NCBI RefSeq assembly: GCF_014897585.1
Contig: NZ_JABUXW010000012.1
Location: 62,001-126,000 of the forward strand
Direction of reading: 5' to 3'
Source: Brachybacterium tyrofermentans
GTDB lineage: Bacteria > Actinomycetota > Actinomycetes > Actinomycetales > Dermabacteraceae
DNA: 64,000 bases
Under the pieces are notes generated by a model. The model had not been told where the DNA came from. It ran no database searches and was given only the letters and a program-made list of their open reading frames with translations. Shown here one piece after another: positions 1-6,722 of the stretch. Each line of letters opens with the position of its first letter. Position 1 is the stretch's first letter. A program made the position numbers and the translations under genes.

Positions 1-109
1 CGGTGTGGTCGCGGCGCACATCGCGCCACCGGGGGTCGAGATCCCACTCGGCGGCGAGTTCGGCGGCGGTGATGCTCTGGTCACCGGTGCGGCGGGTGAA
101 CTGCTCCAT
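1..109 (-). CDS. aceA: Isocitrate lyase, N-terminal part (cut by window edge)
   Basis: Reading leftward from an ATG at 109, 36 codons are visible. Residues 21-33 (EWDLDPRWRDVRR) match the conserved start of actinobacterial isocitrate lyases (EWxxxPRWxxVxR). A good ribosome site (AGGAG) lies 6 bases before the ATG. The family cleaves isocitrate to glyoxylate and succinate, the first step of the glyoxylate shunt. The neighbour, transcribed away from it, is a RamB-type regulator known to control aceA in corynebacteria, which supports the call. The catalytic region lies outside the window, so the assignment rests on the N-terminus and context. Confidence 0.72.
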   Translation of the reverse strand, partial: MEQFTRRTGDQSITAAELAAEWDLDPRWRDVRRDHT

Positions 110-162
110 GGTGGACTCCTCTGCTGCTCCACGTCCGACCGAAAGGGTCGAGCGATCCCGGC

Positions 163-259
163 GAACTTCGTCGGGTCCTCCCACTCTGGAGGCTCGATTC
201 CCCGAGCCGAAGGGGCCGAGTGGAAGAACTTCTGCCATATTTCTGGCACGGAGAACTTC
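163..259. promoter_or_regulatory. Divergent aceA/ramB control region with three GAACTTC repeats
   Basis: The 171 bp between the aceA and ramB starts carry the heptamer GAACTTC three times in direct orientation, at 163-169, 226-232 and 253-259. The last two are 27 bp apart and sit just before the ramB start. Repeats placed between a regulator and its likely target are candidate operators. RamB binding to these copies is an inference. Confidence 0.35.
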
Positions 260-280
260 CGGCGTGGCATCCTTTCCGCC

Positions 281-1765
281 ATGGCACACGACGACGTGGA
301 TCCCGACGACTCCTCCGATCGCCTCACCATCGGCCGCCGCATCCGCGCCCGGCGGCTCGAGCGGGGCCTGTCCCTGCGCGAGCTCGCCGAGGCGCTCGAG
401 CGGGCCCCCTCGCAGCTCTCCGTCATCGAGAACGGACGGCGCGAGCTGCGGCTCGGGGAGCTGCGGCGCATCGCCCGCGTGCTCGGGGTCGAGGTGGAGG
501 ACCTGCTGCGGCAGGAGGCCCCCTCCCGTCGGGCCGCCCTGGAGATCTCGCTCGAGAAGGCGCAGGCCGGCGCGCTGTACCAGGGGCTGGACCTGCCGGA
601 CCTCCCCGTGCGCCGCTCGCTGAGCGATGCCGCGATCGAGACGATCCTGCGCCTGCACGACGAGCTCGAGCACCTGCATCGCGAGCGCGCCGCGACCCCC
701 GAGGAGGCACGACGCGTGAACGGGCAGCTGCGCGAGGAGCAGTCGCGCTCGGGCAACTACTACCCCGAGCTCGAGGCGACCGCGCGGGACCTGCTGGCGC
801 GGATCGACCATCGCGGCGGCCCGCTCTCGCACCGCAAGGTCTCGCTGCTGGCTGCGGAGCTGGGCTTCAGCCTGCACTCGGTGGGCGACCTGCCGCACTC
901 CACCCGCAGCATCACCGATGCCGAGAACATGCGCATCTACCTGCCCCTCGAGCGCAGCGCCACCGACCCGCGCACCACGGTGCTGCAGGCGATCGCCGCC
1001 CATGTGCTCGGCGAGGAGGAGCCTGCCGACTACGGCGAACTGCTGCGACAACGCGTCGAGGTCAACTACCTGGCCAGCGCCATGCTGCTGCCGGAGGCGG
1101 GGGCCGTGGACTTCCTGCGCTCCGCGAAGGCCCAGCGCGAGCTGTCCGTGGAGGACCTGCGCGATGAGTTCTCCGTGAGCTACGAGATCGCGGCCCACCG
1201 CTTCACGAACCTCGTCACCCGCCATCTCGAGCTGCCCGTGCACTTCCTGAAGACCCACTTCAGCGGCGCGATCGTCAAGGCCTACCAGAACGACGCGGTG
1301 CGCTTCCCGACGGATGCGCTGGGCGCGGTGGAGGGGCAGCTGGTGTGCCGCTGGTGGAGCGCGCGCCAGGTCTTCCAGAGCGAGGACCGCATGAGCCCGT
1401 ACTGCCAGTACACCGACAAGCCCGGCGGCACCTACTGGTGCACCTCCCACATCGAGCCCGGCCCCGGCGGCGAGTTCTCCATCTCGGTGGGCACCCGCTT
1501 CGAGCACACCCGCTGGTTCCGGGGCCGCGAGACCACCCGTCGGTTCGCGTCCTCGTGCCCCGACCAGGAGTGCTGCCGCGAGCCCGAGCCGGCTGCCGAG
1601 GATCGTTGGCAGGGCAGCGTGTGGCCGGTGGCGCGCCTGCACGCCTCCCTGCTCGCCGCGATGCCCTCGGGCACCTTCACGGGGGTGGACCGGGTCGCGA
1701 TGCTCGAGTTCCTGGACCGGCATTCCCCGCAGCAGGGGCCGATGACCGGGATGCCCCAGCCCTGA
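281..1765 (+). CDS. ramB: RamB-type XRE regulator with ImmA/IrrE and DUF2083 domains
   Basis: A 494-residue cytoplasmic regulator. Residues about 15-72 form an XRE helix-turn-helix (IGRRIRARRLERGLSLRELA, then SQLSVIENGRRE). The middle resembles the IrrE/ImmA-like domain, with HVLGEE and VNYLASAMLLPE segments. The C-terminal third has the Cys-rich DUF2083 pattern (VCRWWSARQVFQ, YCQYT, YWCTSHIE, CPDQECC). This architecture is shared by RamB/short-chain-fatty-acyl regulators that control acetate and glyoxylate genes. The frame is open from position 5, but the ATG at 281 is chosen because it begins at the HTH domain and leaves room for a promoter. The divergent aceA fits the role. Confidence 0.8.
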   Translation: MAHDDVDPDDSSDRLTIGRRIRARRLERGLSLRELAEALERAPSQLSVIENGRRELRLGELRRIARVLGVEVEDLLRQEAPSRRAALEISLEKAQAGALYQGLDLPDLPVRRSLSDAAIETILRLHDELEHLHRERAATPEEARRVNGQLREEQSRSGNYYPELEATARDLLARIDHRGGPLSHRKVSLLAAELGFSLHSVGDLPHSTRSITDAENMRIYLPLERSATDPRTTVLQAIAAHVLGEEEPADYGELLRQRVEVNYLASAMLLPEAGAVDFLRSAKAQRELSVEDLRDEFSVSYEIAAHRFTNLVTRHLELPVHFLKTHFSGAIVKAYQNDAVRFPTDALGAVEGQLVCRWWSARQVFQSEDRMSPYCQYTDKPGGTYWCTSHIEPGPGGEFSISVGTRFEHTRWFRGRETTRRFASSCPDQECCREPEPAAEDRWQGSVWPVARLHASLLAAMPSGTFTGVDRVAMLEFLDRHSPQQGPMTGMPQP

Positions 1766-1803
1766 GGCGATACGACGTCCCCTCTCGTCCTCTTCGGCCA
1801 CAC

Positions 1804-1821
1804 GACCAGAAAATGCTGGTC
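1804..1821 (+). terminator. Small hairpin after ramB
   Basis: GACCAG (1804-1809) and CTGGTC (1816-1821) form a perfect 6-bp stem with a 6-base loop, 39 bp after the ramB stop. There is no T-run and the stem is short, so it may be a weak terminator or chance. Confidence 0.25.
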
Positions 1822-1944
1822 AGAGGCAGATCACGATCACGTGGTCATTACCGTCGGGCAACTGGATCGGCGCTCCGCACAGGCGGACACTGGCGATACG
1901 GCCGATGCCGCCGTGGCACCGACCGGGCCACGAAAGAGGTTGCC

Positions 1945-2490
1945 ATGAAACGCGTGCTCTCCGTGCTCGCCAGTCTTGTGCTCTTCGTCGGTCTGGGACT
2001 GACCACACCGCTCGCAGCCAATGCCGCGCCGTACTGCGGCATCGCCTGGGGGTCCCTTCCCGCATCACGGGCCGGAACGTCCTCGGCCCACCTCGATGAT
2101 CTGCGCACGGGCCGGCATGACTGCTATGACCGTCTCGTCATCGACCTCGACCACTCCGTCACCGGATACTCGGTGGCCTATGTGACCGCGGTCCACCGCC
2201 CCGGATCCGGATCCACCGTGCGCCTCGCCGGCGGCGCCGATCTGCAGATCGTCCTCAACGCTCCCGCGTACGACAGCGCTGGCCGGGCCACTTACGACCC
2301 GTCCTCCGCGAACACCGCCGTCGATGTCGACGGTTACCGCACCTTCGAGCAGGTCGCCTTCGCCGGCAGCTTCGAAGGGTCCACCACGATCGGCCTGGGC
2401 GTGCGCGCCCGGCTCCCGATGCGCGCGTTCGTCCTGGACGGACCGGGGAACGGCTCCCGGATCGTCGTGGACGTCGCCCATCGCTGGTGA
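1945..2490 (+). CDS. Secreted AMIN-like domain protein
   Basis: 181 residues with a clear Sec signal peptide (MKRVLSVLASLVLFVGLGLT, then PLAANAAP with an ANA-A cleavage site). The mature part has DDLRTGRHDCYDRLVIDL and YRTFEQVAFAGSFEGSTTIGLG, the pattern of small actinobacterial secreted proteins called AMIN-like. These form one beta-rich domain with unknown function, thought to act in the cell wall. The ATG at 1945 follows AAAGAGG at a suitable distance. The open frame extends upstream, but only this start gives the signal peptide. It stands alone and ends at a strong hairpin shared with the convergent permease. Confidence 0.75.
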   Translation: MKRVLSVLASLVLFVGLGLTTPLAANAAPYCGIAWGSLPASRAGTSSAHLDDLRTGRHDCYDRLVIDLDHSVTGYSVAYVTAVHRPGSGSTVRLAGGADLQIVLNAPAYDSAGRATYDPSSANTAVDVDGYRTFEQVAFAGSFEGSTTIGLGVRARLPMRAFVLDGPGNGSRIVVDVAHRW

Positions 2491-2523
2491 CGCGACGACG
2501 CGTCCCGTCACCTGCTCCCACAA

Positions 2524-2555
2524 CACCGGCGGCGCCCCACGGGGTGCCGCCGGTG
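2524..2555. terminator. Bidirectional terminator between AMIN-like gene and APC permease
   Basis: Arms 2524-2538 and 2541-2555 pair over 15 bp with one G-T wobble. The hairpin sits between two convergent stop codons (2490 and 2582), so it probably serves both genes. Confidence 0.7.
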
Positions 2556-2581
2556 CTCGCCGTCCGGGGTGCGGCCGATGA

Positions 2582-3979
2582 TCAGGGGGCCGACGCGGAC
2601 TCCCGGTCGGAGGCATCGGCCGCGGCCGCGCGCCGCGGGTCCAGGCAGCCGGCCACGAAGACGACCACCAGGATCACGCCGCAGATCAGTGCCGCGACTG
2701 TGCCGCCCACCAGCAGCGGGAAGTTCGCCAGCGAGATCGCGAGGACCACGAGCAGGCCCAGTCCGCCGAGCCCGGCCAGGACGAGAACCGGCACCGGCGC
2801 CCGCGCCGTCCGGTGCGTGATCCCGAAGCGCACCACGGCGAGGGACGTCAGGGCCATCATCACGATGACGCCCACGGCGCCGAGGCCGGAGTACCAGGTG
2901 TAGATCTCCACCACCGGGTCGAGCTGGGCGAGGGCCGAGACCACCACGATCAGGACGGTCACGCCGCTCACCCACAGGGAGGCGCGCGACGGCGCCCGGT
3001 GGACGGGGTGCGCCGCACCGAGGCTCGTGGGCAGCACGCCCCGGCGGCCGAGCGTGAACAGGTACCGGGTGACGATGTTGTGGAAGCCGAGCATGCACGC
3101 GAACATGCTGGTCACGACGAGGATCTGGACAAGATCAGCCATGATCGGGGCGATCACCTCACCGGTCAGCGCCACGATGATGCTGTCGGGGTTCGCGGTC
3201 GCCGCCTCGACGGCGGTTCCCGCGCCGAGGCCGGAGATGACCAGCCAGGCGGAGACCGTGTAGAGCACGCCGATCAGCAGCACGGCGAGGTAGGTGGCGC
3301 GCGGGATGGTGCGCAGCGGATCCTTCGCCTCGTGGCGGAACACGGCGGTGGCCTCGAAGCCGAAGAAGCCGAGGAAGGCGAAGAGCAGTCCCAGGCCCGG
3401 GGCGCCCGAGAGCGCCTCGGCGGGGCTGAACGGGGTGGCGCTCAGCTCCCGACCGGACAGCAGCACCCCGAGGTCGATCGCGAGGACGGCGAGGATCTCG
3501 AGCACCAGCACCACGCCGAGGACCTTCGCGGAGAGGTCGATCTTGCGGTAGCCGAGGAAGGCGACGATCGCGATCATGATCCCGGAGATCAGCCACCAGG
3601 GAACCTCGATCCCCGTTCCCAGAGCGAGCAGGTTTCCGGCCTGAACACCCAGGTAGCAGGTCATGGAGACGGTGAGCAGCACGTAGGAGAGCAGGGCGAT
3701 CGCTGCGGTGCCGAGGCCCGCGCGGCGGCCGAGCCCGCGATCGACATAGGCGTAGAACGCGCCGGCGTCGGGCACGTGCGGGGTCATCCAGGTGTAGCCC
3801 ACCGAGAACAGCAGCAGGATCACGGTCGCGGCGAGGATCATCAGCGGGGCGCCGACGGAGCCCGCCGAGAGCAGGATGATCGGGAAGTTCGCGACCACCA
3901 CGGTGATGGGTGCGGCCGCGGCGACGACCATGAGCACGATGCCCGCCACCCCGAGATTGCGTGTCAGATCCGTGTCCAC
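2582..3979 (-). CDS. APC superfamily amino acid/polyamine permease
   Basis: 465 residues with about twelve hydrophobic segments and the APC N-terminal pattern (GVAGIVLMVVAAAAPITVVV, then GAFYAYVDRGLGRRAG). The family imports or exchanges amino acids or amines across the cytoplasmic membrane, driven by ion gradients; the substrate cannot be read from sequence. A GTG at 3979 is chosen because GGGAGA lies about 10 bases upstream and the protein starts right before the first membrane segment; the frame continues upstream to 4108 without family-like sequence. It is followed by a bidirectional terminator and appears to be a single-gene unit. Confidence 0.82.
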   Translation of the reverse strand: MDTDLTRNLGVAGIVLMVVAAAAPITVVVANFPIILLSAGSVGAPLMILAATVILLLFSVGYTWMTPHVPDAGAFYAYVDRGLGRRAGLGTAAIALLSYVLLTVSMTCYLGVQAGNLLALGTGIEVPWWLISGIMIAIVAFLGYRKIDLSAKVLGVVLVLEILAVLAIDLGVLLSGRELSATPFSPAEALSGAPGLGLLFAFLGFFGFEATAVFRHEAKDPLRTIPRATYLAVLLIGVLYTVSAWLVISGLGAGTAVEAATANPDSIIVALTGEVIAPIMADLVQILVVTSMFACMLGFHNIVTRYLFTLGRRGVLPTSLGAAHPVHRAPSRASLWVSGVTVLIVVVSALAQLDPVVEIYTWYSGLGAVGVIVMMALTSLAVVRFGITHRTARAPVPVLVLAGLGGLGLLVVLAISLANFPLLVGGTVAALICGVILVVVFVAGCLDPRRAAAADASDRESASAP

Positions 3980-4184
3980 GGCTGTTCTCCCTCGCGTCGG
4001 CGACTGCGGCTCGTCGACTCGTCGTAGGCGGCACGAGGTGCCGCGGCTCGCGTGCCCGTCCGCTGACGGGCACAACGACGGAACGGTACGCGAGCGCCCG
4101 GTTCCCACGCCGCAGCGTCCACGGATCGGTGCAGGTCAGACACTTGCCGCAGGGACCGACTCGGGGACCGGCAGACGAGCAGAC

Positions 4185-4248
4185 GGACAGCCGACGGGAC
4201 GGACAGCCGACGGGACGGACAGCCGACGGGACGGACAGCCGAGGGGCC
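4185..4248. repeat. 16-bp tandem repeat, four copies
   Basis: The unit GGACAGCCGACGGGAC occurs at 4185-4200, 4201-4216 and 4217-4232, followed by a diverged fourth copy at 4233-4248. It lies 206 bp upstream of the permease start. No function is visible; such arrays often vary in copy number between strains. Confidence 0.85.
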
Positions 4249-4272
4249 GTCAGCAGAAGGAGCGGACAGCGG

Positions 4273-4304
4273 AACGGCCGGCCCCGAGAGGGGAACCGGC
4301 CGTT
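4273..4304 (-). terminator. Terminator of sodA
   Basis: AACGGCCGG (4273-4281) pairs with CCGGCCGTT (4296-4304). The stem continues inward with CCCC/GGGG around a GAGA loop, with an AA bulge on one side. It begins 62 bp after the sodA stop. Confidence 0.75.
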
Positions 4305-4365
4305 CGCGCAGCGATGCTGCAGCTCAGCAGCTGCGCCACGAGCGCTGCAGATCAGATGCTGAGGA

Positions 4366-4995
4366 TCAGGCGGTCGGGATGACCAGGCCGGAGCCCGTCG
4401 CGCGAGCCGTCTCGAACCGCTTCTGGACATCGGCCCAGTTCACGATGTTCCAGATCGCCTTCACGTAATCAGCCTTCACGTTCTGGTAGTCCAGGTAGAA
4501 CGCGTGCTCCCACATATCCAGCTGGAACAGCGGGATCGTCGCGACCGGCACACCGTTCTGCTGATCGTAGAACTGCTCGATCACAAGATTCCCACCGAGG
4601 GGCTCGTACGCCAGCACAGCCCAGCCCGAACCCTGGATCCCCAGAGCCGCCGCCGTGAAGTGCGCACGGAAACCGTCGAACGATCCGAAGAACTCATCGA
4701 TCGCCTGCGCGAGCTCACCGGTGGGCTTGTCGCCACCCTCGGGCGAGAGGTTCTTCCAGAAGATCGAGTGGTTCGTGTGACCACCGAGGTTGAACGCCAG
4801 ATCCTTCGAGAACTGGTTCACCGTCGCGAAATCACCGGACTCCCGCGCCGCCGCCAGCTTCTCCAGCGCCGTGTTCGCGCCCTTGACGTAGGTCGCGTGG
4901 TGCTTGGAGTGGTGCAGCTCCATGATCTTGCCGGAGATCGAGGGATCCAGCGCGCCGTAGTCGTAATCGAGATCGGGAAGCGTGTAGTCCGCCAT
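4366..4995 (-). CDS. sodA: Superoxide dismutase, Mn/Fe type
   Basis: 209 residues, the usual length. It converts superoxide to oxygen and hydrogen peroxide in the cytoplasm. Metal ligands are visible: H28 in the [12 protein letters not shown] motif, the His of [10 protein letters not shown], and the Asp and His of [11 protein letters not shown]. Mn versus Fe use cannot be decided from sequence. The gene sits directly downstream of soxR, and a consensus-like SoxR box lies between two promoter elements 31-61 bp upstream of its start, so SoxR control is likely. A strong terminator follows. Confidence 0.95.
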   Translation of the reverse strand: MADYTLPDLDYDYGALDPSISGKIMELHHSKHHATYVKGANTALEKLAAARESGDFATVNQFSKDLAFNLGGHTNHSIFWKNLSPEGGDKPTGELAQAIDEFFGSFDGFRAHFTAAALGIQGSGWAVLAYEPLGGNLVIEQFYDQQNGVPVATIPLFQLDMWEHAFYLDYQNVKADYVKAIWNIVNWADVQKRFETARATGSGLVIPTA

Positions 4996-5025
4996 GATCA
5001 GTCCTTTCGTCGAGGTGATGTCTCG

Positions 5026-5056
5026 ACCCTAGGACCTCAAGCGCACTTGAGGGCAA
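5026..5056 (-). promoter_or_regulatory. SoxR-box promoter of sodA (19-bp spacer)
   Basis: On the minus strand TTGCCC (5051-5056) and TAGGGT (5026-5031) are separated by exactly 19 bp. The overlapping palindrome CCTCAAGCGCACTTGAGG (5035-5052, plus-strand reading) matches the enterobacterial soxbox arms CCTCAAG/CTTGAGG perfectly. Overlong 19-bp spacers carrying the operator are the hallmark of MerR/SoxR-activated promoters. Assignment to SoxR follows from the adjacent soxR gene. Confidence 0.85.
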
Positions 5057-5065
5057 TCCTGTCCG

Positions 5066-5554
5066 TCATCGTTCGTCCCCGGCGGAATCCTCGTCGTCGT
5101 GGATGCCGTCCAGGCGTCGTGGACCCACGCCCGTCGAGGCCAGGGCGTCGTCAGGGTTCAGCAGCGCGCACGCCTTCAGCGAGAGGCAGCCGCAGCCGAT
5201 GCAGCCGGTGAGCTCGTTCTCGAGCCGCTCGATGCTGCGCCGGCGCTCCTCGAGCTGCAGCTTCCACCGACGCGAGGCGCGTTGCCAGTCGGCGTGGGAG
5301 GGCGTGCTGTCCATGGGCACGTCCCCGAAGGCATCGTGCACGTCCGAGAGCGGCATCCCCAGGCGCTTGGCAACGGAGATCAGGGAGACCCGGCGCAGCA
5401 TGTGACGGGCGTAGCGGCGCTGGTTGCCGGAGGTGCGCACCGAGGCGATGAGGTCGAGATCCTCGTAATAGCGCAGGGCGGACTGCGCCACGCCGGTGCG
5501 CCGGCTCATCTCGCCGATCGTCAGCAGCTCGTCCGGTTCGTGCGGCACATTCAT
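5066..5554 (-). CDS. soxR: SoxR, redox-sensing MerR-family activator with [2Fe-2S] cluster
   Basis: 162 residues. The N-terminus is a MerR winged helix (LLTIGEMSRRTGVAQSALRY). A dimerisation helix follows, then the SoxR cluster motif CIGCGCLSLKAC, with cysteines spaced C-x2-C-x-C-x5-C. SoxR binds DNA in both states and activates transcription when its iron-sulfur cluster is oxidised. The ATG at 5554 is preferred; a GTG at 5560 is an alternative that adds two residues. It lies upstream of sodA in the same direction and divergent from the ferredoxin gene, with SoxR boxes on both sides. In many actinobacteria SoxR answers to redox-active small molecules rather than superoxide itself. Confidence 0.93.
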   Translation of the reverse strand: MNVPHEPDELLTIGEMSRRTGVAQSALRYYEDLDLIASVRTSGNQRRYARHMLRRVSLISVAKRLGMPLSDVHDAFGDVPMDSTPSHADWQRASRRWKLQLEERRRSIERLENELTGCIGCGCLSLKACALLNPDDALASTGVGPRRLDGIHDDEDSAGDER

Positions 5555-5569
5555 GGTCACCCCGTCCGC

Positions 5570-5600
5570 TTGACTTCAAGTGCGCTTGAGATCTTACGGT
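5570..5600 (+). promoter_or_regulatory. SoxR-box promoter of the ferredoxin gene (19-bp spacer)
   Basis: TTGACT (5570-5575) and TACGGT (5595-5600) are 19 bp apart. Between them CTTCAAGTGCGCTTGAGA (5574-5591) differs from the soxbox arms at one base in each half. The site lies between the divergent soxR and ferredoxin starts and could also feed back on soxR. Confidence 0.8.
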
Positions 5601-5632
5601 CCTCTCACACCGACTGGGAAGGACAAGCCTCC

Positions 5633-6436
5633 GTGACCTATGTGATCGCCCTGCCCTGCGTGGACGTGAAGGATCGTGCCTGCGTGGACGAATGCCCCGT
5701 GGACTGCATCTACGAGGGCAACCGGATGCTGTACATCCAACCCGACGAGTGCGTGGACTGCGGCGCCTGCGAACCCGTGTGCCCCGTCGAAGCGATCTTC
5801 TACGAGGACGACACCCCGGACCAGTGGGCCGACTACTACAACGCCAACGTCGACTTCTTCGACGACCTCGGTGCTCCCGGCGGCGCCGCGAAGATGGGCG
5901 TGATCGACAAGGACCACCCGCTGATCGAGGCCCTGCCCACACAGCCGAACCCCTCGCCTGACACGCATGTCAGGTTCCGCGCCAACGGGCCCGCAGCGCC
6001 ATACACTGCGGTCATGTCGATATCTGACACACATGTGAGGGCGCGCCCCTCCGGACACCCCGGTCGGGCCGACCTACCCGGGTTGCTCAGCATCGGTGGA
6101 CTCGCCAAGCTGACGCGGGTGAGCCCGCGATCCCTGCGGTACTACGAGGAGCAGGGACTCCTCGTCGCCCGCCGCACCGAGGCCGGCCACCGGCGCTACG
6201 AGTCCGAGGCCGTGGACCGCGTGCTCCTGGTCCAGCGCCTGTTCGCCGCCGGTCTGTCCAGTGCGGACATCCGGCCCGTCCTGCCCGGCATGATCGATGA
6301 CGCGCACTGCACCGAGGACCTCGTGACCGAGCTGCGCGAGCACCGCGACCGGCTGCAGCAGGAGGTCGAGCGACAGCTCGACACGATCGACATCCTCGAC
6401 GAGGTCATCGAGGAGCACAGCGCGCATGCCGGCTGA
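5633..6436 (+). CDS. fdxA: FdxA-type 7Fe ferredoxin continuing in frame into a MerR regulator
   Basis: The GTG at 5633 starts a classic actinobacterial 3Fe-4S/4Fe-4S ferredoxin: Cys9, Cys17, Cys21, Cys25 and a second CVDCGACEPVCP cluster site, then the FdxA tail (DQWADYYNANVDFF). Such ferredoxins are small electron carriers of about 105 residues. Here no stop follows ALPTQ at about residue 104: the frame stays open through a linker of about 20 residues into a complete MerR HTH protein, giving 267 residues. The linker contains two operator-like palindromes and an ATG at 6014, so two separate products, with the ferredoxin stop hidden by an indel or truly missing, are also possible. A SoxR-type promoter precedes the gene. 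Confidence 0.78.
   Translation: MTYVIALPCVDVKDRACVDECPVDCIYEGNRMLYIQPDECVDCGACEPVCPVEAIFYEDDTPDQWADYYNANVDFFDDLGAPGGAAKMGVIDKDHPLIEALPTQPNPSPDTHVRFRANGPAAPYTAVMSISDTHVRARPSGHPGRADLPGLLSIGGLAKLTRVSPRSLRYYEEQGLLVARRTEAGHRRYESEAVDRVLLVQRLFAAGLSSADIRPVLPGMIDDAHCTEDLVTELREHRDRLQQEVERQLDTIDILDEVIEEHSAHAG
5957..6040 (+). promoter_or_regulatory. Two related palindromes in the ferredoxin-MerR linker
   Basis: CCTGACACGCATGTCAGG (5957-5974) is a palindrome with 7-bp perfect arms. TCTGACACACATGTGAGG (6023-6040) is a close relative, 66 bp on centre to centre. They flank the internal ATG at 6014 and a CATACACT -10-like stretch at 6000-6007. They look like operators for the downstream MerR regulator, though they also read in frame as the repeated peptide DTHVR. 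Confidence 0.5.
6014..6436 (+). CDS. MerR-family regulator (possible separate gene inside the ferredoxin frame)
   Basis: If translated from its own ATG at 6014 this is a 140-residue MerR-family regulator: LLSIGGLAKLTRVSPRSLRYYEEQGLLV is the winged helix-turn-helix, followed by the usual long dimerisation helix (VTELREHRDRLQQEVERQLDTI). There is one Cys (DAHCTEDL) and no metal-binding cluster like that of SoxR, so the inducer is unknown. It shares frame and stop with the ferredoxin CDS. Palindromes around its start suggest autoregulation. The following small membrane-protein gene overlaps its end by 11 bp and is probably co-transcribed. Confidence 0.55.
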   Translation: MSISDTHVRARPSGHPGRADLPGLLSIGGLAKLTRVSPRSLRYYEEQGLLVARRTEAGHRRYESEAVDRVLLVQRLFAAGLSSADIRPVLPGMIDDAHCTEDLVTELREHRDRLQQEVERQLDTIDILDEVIEEHSAHAG

Positions 6437-6704
6437 GCTGCCGTCGGGCCGCAGGCGCTACACCGCCGGGGACTACTCCCTGACCTTCGGCCTCGCCGCC
6501 GTGGCCTGCATCGCGATCCCCGGGATCGGGGACTTCATCGCCACTCCCGTCGCCGTGGCCGCCATCACCCTCGGCCTGGTCGGGATCTGGCGCTGGGACA
6601 TGGGCCTCGCCCCGACCGTGCTGTCGGCCGCCGTGGGCGCCTCCCTCGGCGCCCTCTCCCTGTTCGCCGTCGTCCTGATGCTCATCGTCACCGCGGAGGC
6701 CTGA
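6426..6704 (+). CDS. Small membrane protein of unknown function
   Basis: 92 residues with three hydrophobic segments: about 19-36 (SLTFGLAAVACIAIPGIG), 38-56 (FIATPVAVAAITLGLVGIW) and 65-90. There are no recognisable motifs. It overlaps the end of the MerR frame by 11 bp, so translation may be coupled. The short polar N-terminus (PSGRRRY) should face the cytoplasm. The product is not assignable; a link to the redox genes upstream is only positional. Confidence 0.6.
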   Translation: MPAELPSGRRRYTAGDYSLTFGLAAVACIAIPGIGDFIATPVAVAAITLGLVGIWRWDMGLAPTVLSAAVGASLGALSLFAVVLMLIVTAEA

Positions 6705-6722
6705 CGTGCCAGACTCCTCGGC

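Larger units (their letters stand above)
3980..4365. other. Intergenic region between permease start and sodA end
   Basis: No gene is supported in these 386 bp. The stretch holds the permease promoter region, a 16-bp tandem repeat (4185-4248) and the sodA terminator (4273-4304). Confidence 0.6.

Noticed and set aside
2813-4027. A 404-codon plus-strand frame opposite the APC permease
   Set aside because: Shadow of the permease; composition is Asp/His/Gly/Glu-rich with no domain.
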